From the NCBI RefSeq assembly GCF_000516985.1, contig NW_006917106.1, positions 307,024 through 371,023 on the forward strand: DNA of 64,000 nucleotides, written 5' to 3'. A program made the translations under genes and the position numbers. Shown here one piece after another: positions 37,301 to 48,254 of the stretch. Below the pieces are notes generated by a model. It did not search any database and was not told where the DNA came from. It saw only the letters and a list, made by a program, of their open reading frames with translations. Position 1 is the first letter of the stretch. Each line of letters starts with the position of its first letter. This DNA is from Pestalotiopsis fici W106-1. Lineage: Eukaryota > Ascomycota > Sordariomycetes > Amphisphaeriales > Sporocadaceae.

Positions 37301-38317
37301 TGTCTCATCTAGAGCCTCTCAAGGCATCCATTGACAACTTCATTGGCCACCCATCATGAAAACGTAGACGCGGCTAGAGCGGGACGTGCCTGTAGGCAGG
37401 CTGTGGCCCTGTAAGCGACCATCACAGCAACCATGGCACCCTTGGTACGTTGCTTTCGTGGGAACTATGCGCCGGACGACAACAACCGTTATCCTGAAAG
37501 ATGTTGATCCCTCAGGTTTTAGAGATATCATTGGCAAATCGTATCTTTCACTGACCTTTGGCTTCCTGTCAAACACTGAGCCCCCATGCGGGCCCCCCAT
37601 CTTCAAAGCTTGACATCATTCGTCATAGCAGACTTTGGCAAGGCTTGTGTCGAGTCGGAAATGCAGAAGCAGGACTCCGCTCCCACCTTGCAGGCTTTGC
37701 AGCTTTCCTCCAAGTATGTGACCTAAAGAAGTAGATACATCTTGGCCCATCCTTCCAGGGTCCTATGAACTGTCAAGCTGGCATGCCGCATCCACACCCG
37801 CTGCCATCGCCATTGTGATTGGGACGGGGACCGACCGGAAGGCTTATTATAATCTAGCTGCCACGACACTGATGTCAATCAGCCCTTGCTCCACACCGAA
37901 TACTGTGCAGTATTGGAGTGAGGAGTACCTAGCCGTGCTCACCACTTATCAGTGAGCCACATGCCGGGCATGGTATTATTCCCCATTGCAAGACACTATG
38001 CAGGACCATCATCCACTCCAACCGACCCAACGACTATGAATATCTTTGTACTTGAGCCGCAGGGCCATCAGGACTCGATTGGAGCCCAATTTCTTGCCGA
38101 GAGCTGGTGTTCATTAGGCCTCGATGCAAACGGGCAATCAAGATGGGAGTAGTGCTGCAATTGCTTGACCTGTTACGACGACCTTATCAGGCCCAAGGCG
38201 GCCGGCCGGGGGACCCGGCTTGCAGTGCACAATAGACAGGGAGACTTCTAATGCAATACATACATTAATCTGCGGCTTTGAGCCGCGAATAGACGAACGC
38301 AGCGCGGGATACATACT

Positions 38318-38384
38318 CATTCTGCTGCTGCTACTGCCGCTTCTACTTCTGCTTCTGCCGCCGCCGCCGCCGCCGCCTACCTGT
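38318..38384 (+). repeat. degenerate triplet repeat (CTG/CTT/CCG)
   Basis: About 20 consecutive triplets of CTG, CTA, CTT and CCG type, ending in a pure (CCG)6 run. It lies in intergenic sequence. Confidence 0.8.
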
Positions 38385-39231
38385 CAGGTACATGTAACCA
38401 CTGCACAGAAACGAGTATTGACAGGTCACAATTTGGCACCTTGGACGACAACAACAGTCCCACGGCAAGGCTGAGGAAATGGACTCTTTCTTTGGCAAAT
38501 AAAACGACAGCCTGGTTAGTTAGCGTGACGAGCCAGGATCCAAGGCCAGAACAGGGTCCCTTGATTGATATCTTCATCAGACAGCTGGTAGAGCTCCGAG
38601 TTGGCTGAACCCACAGAAAGTGAACCATATACAGACCCGGACGGATGCGCTAACCATGCCTGGTTAGCTTTTCTGTACTCATCATACTACCTGACCTCTC
38701 AGAGTCAGGTCAGATGTCTCAATCATACCAGCATATCCACGTCTAGAGTGGTACCAGTATAGGACAATGGGTACTTACCTGGACTTGGTACTGTATGCCA
38801 ATATTCAAGGAACTTCCTGAAGCAGACAGAAAGAATCCCAGAACACCCGCAATCGTTTTTTGAATAAGCGGGGGAAATTCTTATAAAAATTATAATTGAC
38901 GTGGCCGGCATTCCATAGGCTTAGGCGATGGCAAGTCAATAGACCATTGCATGGTCACACTTTCGAGACGCGACTCGTCACAGGATTTTCCGCCTTTGAT
39001 CTCTCCCAGCCTGAGCTACTTGTCAGACCGCGAGGTTACCTGGTATTCATATATGGGTAAGAGAATATCTTGTTCGGGATTTTTCTCGTAGTTTACAATT
39101 TACAATGACGACAATTTAGTGCACGCGTAGGAATTGCAGGCATTCCATACAAATTGATAGCACTACGCGATTTCCGATCATTCACTGTTTTCTCTGATTA
39201 TTTCTTGTTTTTTTTTTCCTTTCTTTCTTGT

Positions 39232-39264
39232 CGCCGCCGCCGTCGTCATCATCATCATCATCAC
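39232..39264 (+). repeat. triplet repeat (CGC)n then (ATC)n
   Basis: A short GC-rich CGC/CGT repeat runs directly into six ATC units. Simple sequence upstream of the F-box gene. Confidence 0.75.
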
Positions 39265-39421
39265 GCGAGCATGGCATGGCATACTCTGTACTCAACAAGC
39301 GGTCGTCACAGAAGGGCAAATGAGCCGTGATCCCTTAAGAGGTTAGGTACATTCAGTAGTTCAATTCGTCAGCATGTTTATGCCCCGCGAATTACGTGCA
39401 GTCGAAAAGTAGGCAGATTAC

Positions 39422-39447
39422 TAGGTAGGTAGGTAGGTAGGTAGGTA
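39422..39447 (+). repeat. (TAGG)n microsatellite
   Basis: Six and a half tandem copies of TAGG. Related TAGG/CCTA strings occur at 16078-16095 and 43915-44004 in the same window. Confidence 0.88.
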
Positions 39448-40416
39448 TTTTAGTACGTACATTTCAATGTTGCTGTGCTGCTTTTGCAAGGTACTTATAA
39501 GCAACCAATTCTCAAAACCAACGAGATACAGACGCGCATCCCTGTCACGTCTTGTCACGCACTGTCGGTCTCAAGTTTCAACCATGACCACCATTCCCTC
39601 CTCGGTCCCTGGTTTCCCTTCTGCCCCGTGCTCAGCTTCAATCTATACATCTGACCTATTTATTAGTAGACGGCCATAGTTTCAAATCACACGCGACTCC
39701 TTTCCATCGTCGCAGATTTTCGCCTTTATTTGCTGGAATTGACAAAGCTGACACCACTTACCAGTTGTTGCCTGGGCCTGCCAAATTTCTGGAGCGCGAC
39801 CCCGTCACATCTGAACTTGGATGTGCTAGGAGACAACACTCCCGGCGCGCTTTACTTGCTCAAGCAGTCGGATCCTACATCAAGGCACTCAGACCCTAGT
39901 TCAAGGCCGCTCGCCCGCTCGCCTTATTCAGATGTGATTGAGCAAACCTCATCATTACCAACCTCGCGCCATGATCAGAGGGGAGGGGAAGCTGCAGTAC
40001 CCCACGACGGTCTATTGGAGCCTGACCGCCTGAACGACCTTTTATTTTGTATCTTTTTGTTTATTTCTCTTGAACTCTCTCCCACGAGGCAACACATCAT
40101 CTCTCTGAACCAGCTGGCAGTTTCGGAGCTACTTCCGAGCGTGTACATCACATCCACCGGAACATCTCAATTGCACTTACCCTTGCGACAACGAGATCTA
40201 CCTCGAGCTACTCGTTTCCGAAATCGTAGGGAATCATCCCGTGCTACAGACAGGAAAAACGCTAAACTGGGAACACCCGGCAGTACAAAAACATATTCGT
40301 GTTGTCCCTTGAAGGCTCTGTATTGTGGGCTCCATCCCCGCCGTGGTACCTTGCCTTGCCTTGCCTGTGCCGTTACTAGCTTTGACATATCACCAATACC
40401 ACCTTAGCATCTAAAT

Positions 40417-41960
40417 ATGCCACAAGCTATGGTAGGCACTTTGCCGGCCGTAGAGGCGCTGTCATATCGAGACGGGGATCCGGACCAGGATCAGCATGAC
40501 CATAAACAGGCATTGCCCGGACAGAGTCTCAGCCTGACCTCGGTGATGCCAACGGGTTCTATCACGTCCCAAGTATTGCAAGTAACGTCATTACCTACCT
40601 CTAGCTCTCCTTGTCCTGCCCGTCTCCCATCTGGATCATCAACTTCGACATTGCAGGGCTTTGACCCATATACACGTCACGGGAAGGAGATGCCGGCTGG
40701 GCCGGTCAGCGCCCAATGCCTTCCCGTAGCCAGATCTCCTTCGCCTCCACCAGAGTACCAAGACGGAAACAACGATGTGAGGCGTGGAAGCTCTGCAGAC
40801 GTGAACGGATCCAACTCCACTGACATTCACCTGAGAGAGAACGGAACCATATCGGTCGACGGGACTACCTGGAGAGCTTTCCCATCTACCGCACAACTTA
40901 CCGATGAGACTCTTCGTGGCTTCACACCGCTAGCTACGCCCGCCGGCTTGCATCTGGACAGACGAGAATGGGAACCAGTAACAGACGTGACCCATGCAGC
41001 AATGGTACAACGAGTAATACGCCCCGTAAGAGTGAATCAATGGTGTGGCGGGACTTACACTACAGTGCCAAACTTGGATCGTTTGCCAAACGAGATACTC
41101 ATGCACATTTTCAGTTGTCTTGATGTATCCGATTTGTTGACCACATCGAGGGTATGTTGGCTCTTTACTCTTCCTCTCGTGATGTATCATCTAACGACAA
41201 ACCATTCTCCTGCATCCGCTGCAATGCATATTTTGATCCATACGCCATATCCTTTCCTACTTTACGTCTTTTGTGCTTTATTCCGTATCATTGTTGCCAG
41301 ATACTTCGTCCCAACCTGTCTCTAACCCTTTGAATTCATGATTTATGGTGTATCTGGCCTGAGAAGGTGTTATTCCTGCACACATGGCTTGTAAAGCCGG
41401 ACACCACCATTGACTCCATCCCATCCACATCATTGTGTTGCTGACCTTCATCCCAGATCAATCATCACCTTCGCAGTATTTCTCTGCTTCCAATCCTCCA
41501 CCACCATCGGCTTGAACGTGCTCGCTTTTCTCTCCCTGCTCTGCTGGCGTCGCCGTCGCGACCATCACTGTCGGAGCTCATTGCGAGGCACATCTTCTTG
41601 ACCCATACAACCCAGGTTTCGCGCAAGTTGGCTCGCAGTCTGGTTGCCATTCGGTTGTCCCGCCGGCTTCCTTTGCGGCCTTCAGCTGAGGCTCTTGTAC
41701 AGCGAGGCGTCTTACCTGGCGAATGCGTAGAGGGTCTTGTAGCTCCTGGACTCGTGGCTACAAAACGTGCAGTAGAAAGAGAGAGGCTAAAAGACGGCCT
41801 ACGAAGCTGGGTGGGTGCAGTATGGAGAGGCAAAGTATGGGAGAGAGGCGACCTGGTGAGGCGATGGGAGGAGAGCAGGGGAGTCGGACGAGTATGGAAA
41901 TTGCGACAGTATTGGGAACGTGTCGCAAAGAACAGCAATACTGGATGCAGCGTTGCTTGA
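40417..41960 (+). CDS. F-box protein with C-terminal RPEL-like motif
   Basis: Likely a substrate receptor of an SCF ubiquitin ligase through Skp1. Two exons (40417-41151 and 41457-41960, intron 305 nt) give 412 residues. Residues 1-190 are Ser/Pro-rich and probably disordered. The F-box is 'LDRLPNEILMHIFSCLDVSD' (about 220-239) and is cut by the intron after 'LLTTSR'; exon 2 resumes 'INHHLRSISLLPILHHHRLE'. Near 319-333 is 'RPSAEALVQRGVLP', which resembles an RPEL motif (an actin-binding element in animals). The C-terminus is basic and helical. The acceptor was chosen because it restores both the frame and the usual F-box continuation. A long antisense frame (41465-41938) is a shadow. Confidence 0.78.
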
Positions 41961-42556
41961 ATTTGCGGAAGTGAGGAGTTTGTGTTTACAAGGCGCTAGG
42001 AGTCCCATTTCATCAGTCTTTCTGTTGACATGTTGACATTTCTGTTTCCGAGGACATATGTTGGAGTATAGTATTACTTTTTTCTTGTATTGAAATCTTG
42101 ACAGGGGCTCGGAAGAGTGTCGACCGCATACAAAGTGGTCGTGTCACTACTTGAAATATCTACCCATGTATTACGAATGATGGTACAGAAAGTGATTGCA
42201 GATTTTATATACGCCGGAGCATGCATGTACCAGTGAATCGGTGCAGTGCCAGACAATTCTAGTGAATGCCTCAAAGACCATCTATGCTCATCCAATCTAC
42301 GCAAGAGCTTCACTCTAGAAACCCGAAACGATATCAAAATAAACAAGTCGTAACCAACGCCGCGCTGAATGCATAGGTGCGAACAGCACCAAAGACCCCT
42401 TTGTGTAAAACCTACCTATTCTGAAGCCGTCCAGTCCATTAAATCATGGTCCCCGGCGCCACAGGTGCAAGTCTTGAATCCATGCAATGCCAAACATGAT
42501 GTGTGATCGGTTTTTGTAATGCTCTTGGGGGTGGAGATGCCGGCGTCATGGCCACG
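41961..42556. other. intergenic between convergent genes
   Basis: It contains the 3' regions of the F-box and zinc-finger genes. No gene or repeat is recognised. Confidence 0.5.
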
Positions 42557-43606
42557 CTATGCACCACGGAAGCGGAAGCCATCATCCCAGTCCTCGTCGT
42601 CATCCTCGTCCTCGTCACTTTCCATATCCACCGCATTCGTAGAACTCGCATTCTCCTTGCCCAGTGCTTCCTTGACAGTCTTTTCAATCGTGCTATCCAT
42701 GGCGGTACTCCCCAGGTTTGCAACAGTGCCTTTTCGCAACTCCTCACGACGTTCTTTCAGCTTGCGGACGCGGGATTCGAGTTGCGCCATCTCGGCAAAC
42801 TCGTCCTCGAGTGCGCGAGTCGCGTCCTCCTTTTCATCTGCTATCTCAGTGTCGAGTAAGTGTTTCCTTCGCTCATTCTCCTCCTCTTGCGATTTGGCAG
42901 CCACCTCTCCAGCGGTTAGAGCCGGAGCGGAAATGACAGCATCGGCATAGTCGGGTGAAGCAACCTCGGCTTCAAAGGCTGCCCACTCTGCTTCGTCGAT
43001 AGCACCACTCGTGGGAGCCCCCGTAGTAGCGGCAATCGTAGAGACAGGCAAGCTTTCTGTCGAAATTGGCAGATGGCTGATATTTGGCGCGCCAGCATGT
43101 TCTGGCCCGAGGCCGATCAACGGCGAGCGACCCAAGGGCGGCATGTTAGGTGTCGATGTTTGCGAGCCTTCGCCTATTTGTGGCGTGGCGGGGCGGGAGG
43201 GAATCGAGATCTCAAAGCCTTGTGCTGGTGTAGTCGAGGTCCGTCTGTTTAGCCCAGGAGGTGTTCCTGACTTTTCCTTGTCACCGTTTGTGGTAGAAGC
43301 AGTCATGTTCCTCTTCTTGGGCTGTGGATTATCCAGACTATCCCCATAATTGACATCCATTTCCTCGACATCGTCGTGCTTCCTCTTGCTCGTAGACTCT
43401 ATGGAAGGTGCAGGAATTGCTACCGATTCGGCTTCCTTCTGTTCATGGTTTGAGCTGCGTAGGTGGTTGTCCCAACCCGCTTCGGACCTGACAACTTCGC
43501 GACATAGCTTGCAAAGCAGCTTGCCGGCGTCGCTGTAAGCTGCGTGGGGGTGCTCAATGCGGTTCGCAGCCCGGTGAGCTCTCAGCAAGGAGCGAGCATC
43601 GGACAT
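42557..43606 (-). CDS. ZNF830/CCDC16-like C2H2 zinc-finger protein
   Basis: Animal and yeast relatives are nuclear and associate with the spliceosome. A single exon gives 349 residues. The N-terminus 'MSDARSLLRAHRAANRIEHP' is the conserved start of the family. A C2H2 finger follows: 'LLCKLCREVV' then 'GWDNHLRSSNH' (about 30-55), with the long His-x5-His spacing of this class. The middle is Ser/Pro/Thr-rich. Around 210-320 is a segment 'DEAEWAAFEAEVA' and a Glu/Lys/Arg coiled coil. The C-terminus is highly acidic and ends 'DEDWDDGFRFRGA', another family hallmark. An in-frame ATG 15 bases upstream (43621) exists, but the 43606 ATG has the better context (ACCACC before it). It is divergent from MED7. 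Confidence 0.85.
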   Translation of the reverse strand: MSDARSLLRAHRAANRIEHPHAAYSDAGKLLCKLCREVVRSEAGWDNHLRSSNHEQKEAESVAIPAPSIESTSKRKHDDVEEMDVNYGDSLDNPQPKKRNMTASTTNGDKEKSGTPPGLNRRTSTTPAQGFEISIPSRPATPQIGEGSQTSTPNMPPLGRSPLIGLGPEHAGAPNISHLPISTESLPVSTIAATTGAPTSGAIDEAEWAAFEAEVASPDYADAVISAPALTAGEVAAKSQEEENERRKHLLDTEIADEKEDATRALEDEFAEMAQLESRVRKLKERREELRKGTVANLGSTAMDSTIEKTVKEALGKENASSTNAVDMESDEDEDDDEDWDDGFRFRGA

Positions 43607-44593
43607 GGTGGTGGCGCGCAACTTGGGAAAATGGGCAGGTTGTCATGCACATGAAGGTACGAGGCAGCCAGATACGAACTCAATGACCAATGGCCCATAC
43701 GATGATAGCAGAGAATAGGAAATGCCGGGTTTGTCGTCTTTGGGGGGGTGGGATGTTTATGGTGTTGCCTATCGTTGACGATCCATGGACGATGGAAGCA
43801 AAGCTGGATGAACCTGGGATTTCAGGGATGGTGAGCCAAAAGCCGTGCATGTGGGCTGTTGCGTACCATAGACCATTGTTTGATTGGCGCGCAACGTTGG
43901 AGCTTCAGACTACAGGCAGGTAGGTAGGCAGGTAGGTAATGTAGGCAGGTATCTACCAACTCACCAATTGACCTTTGCCTACCTACTAGGTACATAGTAG
44001 GTAGTGAGCTTCGAGAGGGCAAGATTGAATCTACTAAATACGTGTTGATATGATGTTTGTTTGGATTGAAATACTCACCCAAGCAGCTGTATCTTAATTT
44101 CAGGGGCGCGGCCCTTACGGGGTGCATGCACACGACCATGGATGCGCTGCAGGTAATACTGTCTGGTTGGTACCTGATTGTTCTAAGCCCCGCCATTCTT
44201 TACATTAAGGTGTGTAGTACCTACTTTCAGCAGTGCAGGAGCTCAAGCTTCCAGGATTCAAGCTTCGAATGTTTGTAGCGACTTACTCTCTGCGTACACA
44301 CATTCCGCCAATGCTTTGCGAGATCCAAGATCACGCATTAATCCAACGCCGCCCACTCCTCTTTCGCTACTAGATCTTTCTTTGATCTGACTTTGTTTCC
44401 CTGCACTTTAAAGTCTTGCGCTCGGACTAGTGATGCGCAATCAGCCCGTCAGATAGCATTTTCTTGCCTTGACGGACTGCGGCTCACCCGAAACGTTGAA
44501 AGTCCACACGCCGCCTTCAAGAAGTGAACCAACTCGTCAACTCCTCGATTACAATATACACACCGCTCCCAGAACATCAATCATCCTTGCGCC
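43607..44593. promoter_or_regulatory. divergent promoter region, ZNF830-like / MED7
   Basis: A 987-bp gap between two divergent genes. It includes a cluster of TAGG/CCTA and GGCAGGTA strings at about 43915-44004 that can fold back on itself, as GGTAGGTA on one side faces CCTACCTA on the other. No TATA box is clear. Confidence 0.45.
43915..44004. repeat. TAGG/CCTA repeat with inverted halves
   Basis: The left half carries GGCAGGTAGGTA units and the right half GCCTACCTACTAGGTA, giving a self-complementary, hairpin-prone stretch. Confidence 0.7.
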
Positions 44594-45384
44594 ATGGCCG
44601 ACGACGGCGAGTCGAAAAACGCCATCACGAGCACATTCCCCGCCCCTCCGCCCTTTTGGAAAGATTTCACTCCCGACAATGTTGCCAGAATCACCGACCT
44701 ACGCCAGGAGCAAGTTGAGCGAGAGGGCATCGCAGATCCCAGTACCGTCCGCCTCTCTGGCCTGCCCGACAATCTGAGAAACTTACAACCACCGTCCGAG
44801 CCAGCTAGTGGCGCCTGGCGTGTATTTGGCCAGAATTATGCACTTCAAGAGGAGCTACCGAGTCTCGACAATGGCACTGGCATTCGAAAACTTTTCCCAG
44901 AACCTGAGGAGAGAGACCAGGACGGCAAACATTTCGACCGGGCGACCATACTGAAGCGTCTGGCCAAGAGTCTACTGCTTAACTTCCTGGAACTCACCGG
45001 TATCCTGTCCAGCAATCCAGGAGCGGTATGTTGTCCATGCCTATGATCCGTACTCTGTCGAATCATGTCATTCTAACCCGTTGTTAGGCTGAAGATAAGA
45101 TTACAGATATTCGCGATCTTTTTCTCAACTTCCATCACCTAATCAATGAATACCGGCCTCATCAAGCGCGAGAGTCTTTAATCTCCATGATGCAAGCCCA
45201 GCTTGACCGGACCCGCGCCGAAACCAATGCAATTCGCGACGTCAAGGAGAAGGTTGAGCGAATGCTTGAAGGTCTCGGGAGCCTCAAAATGGAGGATACG
45301 TCAAGTGGGGCAGGAGAGGCGAAGCACATCATTGGGAATCATGATTTGATGCTAGACAGTGTCCTGGATGTCGAACTTGCCTGA
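44594..45384 (+). CDS. MED7: Mediator complex subunit 7
   Basis: A middle-module subunit of Mediator that links transcription factors to RNA polymerase II; nuclear. Two exons (44594-45025 and 45088-45384, intron 62 nt) give 242 residues, near the yeast length of 222. Family features are the N-terminal '[13 protein letters not shown]' PPP motif, '[19 protein letters not shown]', '[20 protein letters not shown]', and, after the phase-0 splice, '[20 protein letters not shown]' followed by '[20 protein letters not shown]'. The last 60 residues are a long helix that pairs with MED21 in the known complex. The start Met sits in a good context (GCCATGG). It is divergent from the ZNF830-like gene. Confidence 0.95.
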
Positions 45385-46909
45385 GAGCCTGGCAGACGAA
45401 AGGGCCATTTCCAAACCCGTGTCACGGGTCTTTGGATTTTACACAGCGGGTTAAGCATGGAGCTTGATGGTAGACAGAGGCCTCAGGACAGCAATGTCTT
45501 GAAGCAAGGCACAACCGTGCAGTCTTGGCTGGCGAGCCTGGCAGAGAGCCTTTGAGTGTGTTTTCTTACTTTTGTGCAGCCGGCGTTTGGACGTTAGGGA
45601 AGGACCGCCTATTATGATACCCCAGAGAGCTTCGGCGGAGCAAGAATCTAATCCATAACATGTTTTGGTCATTACATTACGCATCAAGTACACTAGTAGG
45701 ATCTTGACAGGGTCGCGGATTGACGATTTTCCCCCAAAGGCCCAAAGGGCCCTTCTGAAACTGGAGAAACTACTTTGATGATTTATACATGACCGAGAGA
45801 GCCGTCACAATGGTACGGGATTGGTACAAAATAGACATCAAGAAAAATCAAATTAGAGCAATATTCCGAAGTTCGTACATGCACTCCCGGTTGAACACTC
45901 AAGCTGTGTGTTTGCTATTTGGGATGCATTCACCATTGCGTTACGATGGCAACATGGCCTCTTGCATAAGAGATCGAGAATGCCCCCCTCGAACTCTGCT
46001 GTACCCGGAAAATCACAGCGCGTTGTCAAAACATCGTCCATCATGGTATGTATTTGCAATTGCAAAAAGCCATGCCTCCCCGGTGCGGAACCTTAGATTC
46101 TCAACACCAATCCCGAGCTTGATGCTTCCAGGCAAATTTGACAGTGCTTGATGCAAGGGTGGAATGAGTGTGGCTGCATCAAGGACGAATTGGTTTTGTT
46201 GGATGCCGTTATGTTTCATCATTGTTGTAGCCTCACGGTTGTGTACATGCAGTTCATACAAGCACGATGCCGTATGCTTGCACAGGAGGTATCACAGGTG
46301 TTTCCGTGGCTGTAATACCATTGATAGACAAATGTGAAGACCAGATATCTCTCACGGAGAAGGTATCGAACAGCCCACTTTTAGAGAATTTGGTTTTTGG
46401 TCATTTCAAGATTATTAAACAGTGATTATTCTTGTTGTTGCCAGTCCTTATTCCCTTGTGACTGCAGCAATGGCTAGAAAATTGAGGTCGGGACTGTGGG
46501 ATTGGGATAGGGATGGAATTATACATGATCGCAGTACACAAAGCACATAAGAAAACAATGCAACAATCATGTTTTGGCCCATTAATCCGCCGATGAGAGG
46601 ATCAAAGTGTAACCCATGGGACATTTGTACGCATCTCCAAGGTACCGCTAATGATATATGCTTGGTGGTCATGATGTACAGAAACAAAGGTAATCAATTG
46701 ATGTTGCACAAGTCCGAAAGCGCTCTCGTTAGATTATTCGAGAGCCCGAGGGGCTTGATTGAGTTTTAGGGTATGGTACTCTATTCGAAAACGTCGTTTA
46801 TAAATAAAAGAAACAGTCTCTCAGGTTCAGATCATCTCACTTGTCAAATTCCTCCTAGCATCCACCTTTTTGTCCTACATTATATTAATACCACAGTCAC
46901 TCGTTCATC
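45385..46909. other. intergenic, includes promoter of cell-surface gene
   Basis: Short frames only; no recognisable gene. The TATA box near 46,799 belongs to the next gene. Confidence 0.5.
46799..46806 (+). promoter_or_regulatory. TATA box of the Ser/Thr-rich surface-protein gene
   Basis: The string TATAAATA lies 104 bases before the ATG of the downstream gene, a usual distance for a fungal TATA promoter with a short leader. Confidence 0.55.
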
Positions 46910-47758
46910 ATGACATCTTACATTATCTGCCTAGTTGCTCTATTGACATGCGCGCTCGCATCAGAAGAAACACTCCGCCTGACTCAAACCTCCATGGCTA
47001 CCACGACCGTCGTAGTAAACCCGCCGTCAGAACCAATCATCCCGCCAGCAGAATGGTCTACTTCATTTGTCACCGGCTACCTCTCTCCCGATAACATAAT
47101 CACTAGCACGCTCCCAACTACGGCAACACGAACAGTTCTAGGACATACTTCGGTGCTCTCAATTACGAGATCATGTCACGTGGACTCTTCATCTGCTGCT
47201 TATTCGTCCACGACTGTGCTTTCCCGTCCTAATTCGACAATGGCCTGTTACAGTACAGAGCAGGTCATTACAACCTACGTGACATATACACACCACACCT
47301 GTGCCTACAGCACGGAAACGTCTGGCTACATACTCAGTACCACTTCTCGTTCAACATATTCATGTGATCCGAGGGTTGACCGATCATGTCTGGCCTCTTC
47401 TTCTTCAGCGGCTGTGTCGTCTGTCCCTGACACCACATTCACAGCCGCAGTCGACCCAACTAGTCACAGTACCGCACCATGTCAGCAGTCTTCTACGTTG
47501 TCTCCTAGCGTTTGGGCAGTCAGCTCGACCTTCTCCACCTCACCCCGAACCCAATCAACTAGCAGATCATCAAGCTCAACTACTACTTGTTCCACTCTCC
47601 ATAGCACATCATCTCCATCCATAAGCTATCACCCCACGTCCAGCAGTACCTCATCACCAGTTACTGCCGGAACCAATGCTCTGAACCCAATGTCCGTGGT
47701 CCAAACACTCGTCACACCTTTCATATTTTTATTGGGATACTTCTGGGTTCTTCATTGA
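46910..47758 (+). CDS. Ser/Thr-rich, probably GPI-anchored cell-surface protein
   Basis: A single-exon gene of 282 residues. The first 17 residues form a signal peptide (MTSYIICLVALLTCALA). The mature part is dominated by Ser and Thr, suited to dense O-mannosylation, with a few Cys (for example 'SCHVDSS', 'MACYST', 'HTCAYST', 'CDPRVDRSC'). The last 20 residues are hydrophobic (VVQTLVTPFIFLLGYFWVLH), the form expected of a GPI-attachment signal, preceded by small residues (Ala, Gly, Asn). It is therefore likely a cell-wall or plasma-membrane glycoprotein. There is no recognised domain and no clear tandem repeat. Confidence 0.75.
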   Translation: MTSYIICLVALLTCALASEETLRLTQTSMATTTVVVNPPSEPIIPPAEWSTSFVTGYLSPDNIITSTLPTTATRTVLGHTSVLSITRSCHVDSSSAAYSSTTVLSRPNSTMACYSTEQVITTYVTYTHHTCAYSTETSGYILSTTSRSTYSCDPRVDRSCLASSSSAAVSSVPDTTFTAAVDPTSHSTAPCQQSSTLSPSVWAVSSTFSTSPRTQSTSRSSSSTTTCSTLHSTSSPSISYHPTSSSTSSPVTAGTNALNPMSVVQTLVTPFIFLLGYFWVLH

Positions 47759-48254
47759 GATATCATCAATCGAGAGTGAAGTGGTCCGACGTTGGACAGA
47801 TTATTATGGTGAGATAGTTCTAATTTAGCACTTGAAAATAGTAAAACAAGTAGGAAAGTAGCCCAGATTCTGAGTCGATAATTTATTCTGCGATTTTTCA
47901 TGAATGGAAAGCACTGCTAGTATTGTGACACTAGTCTTTGATTTTTTTCGTTGTGTTTTTCATTTCTCTCCTGGAATTTGTCTTTATACGAAAGCCTGAC
48001 GATTTGTATACTTTAGATATATCATTACAGGCCTTCACAGATGGACCCTGCCGTGCGACGAAAGCAAAATCAATCGGATTAATGTGTTGAGCTCAAATAT
48101 AAGAACTTAGAAGGGTATCTTGCTACGTAGTAATGTCAAAATTTGTAATCATCTTGCTGGGTTTCCCCTTGTGCATAAAACCACACTGCTTTCCACCAAG
48201 ACAAAGAAAAGATGTTCCAAAGATAGTGAGAGTTAGGGGGTGATACGCCATGAA
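47759..48254. other. intergenic between convergent genes
   Basis: AT-rich 3' regions of the surface-protein gene and the polytopic membrane-protein gene. No gene is seen. Confidence 0.5.

Larger units (their letters stand above)
34307..40416. other. 6-kb gene-poor stretch
   Basis: Short frames only; none shows a recognisable domain or an assembly across plausible introns. It holds simple repeats (triplet repeats near 38318-38384 and 39232-39264, TAGG repeat at 39422-39447), a palindromic TA/CGTA patch near 35,665-35,690, and a small hairpin near 38,690-38,712. The last 800 bases are probably promoter and leader of the F-box gene; a 225-codon frame at 39730-40407 there starts without ATG and looks like chance. 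Confidence 0.45.

Noticed and set aside
39730..40407. 225-codon frame upstream of the F-box gene as a separate gene
   Set aside because: It lacks an ATG start and shows low-complexity, leader-like sequence with no domain.
41465..41938. 157-codon minus-strand frame
   Set aside because: It is exactly antisense to exon 2 of the F-box gene, whose plus-strand reading gives the conserved protein.
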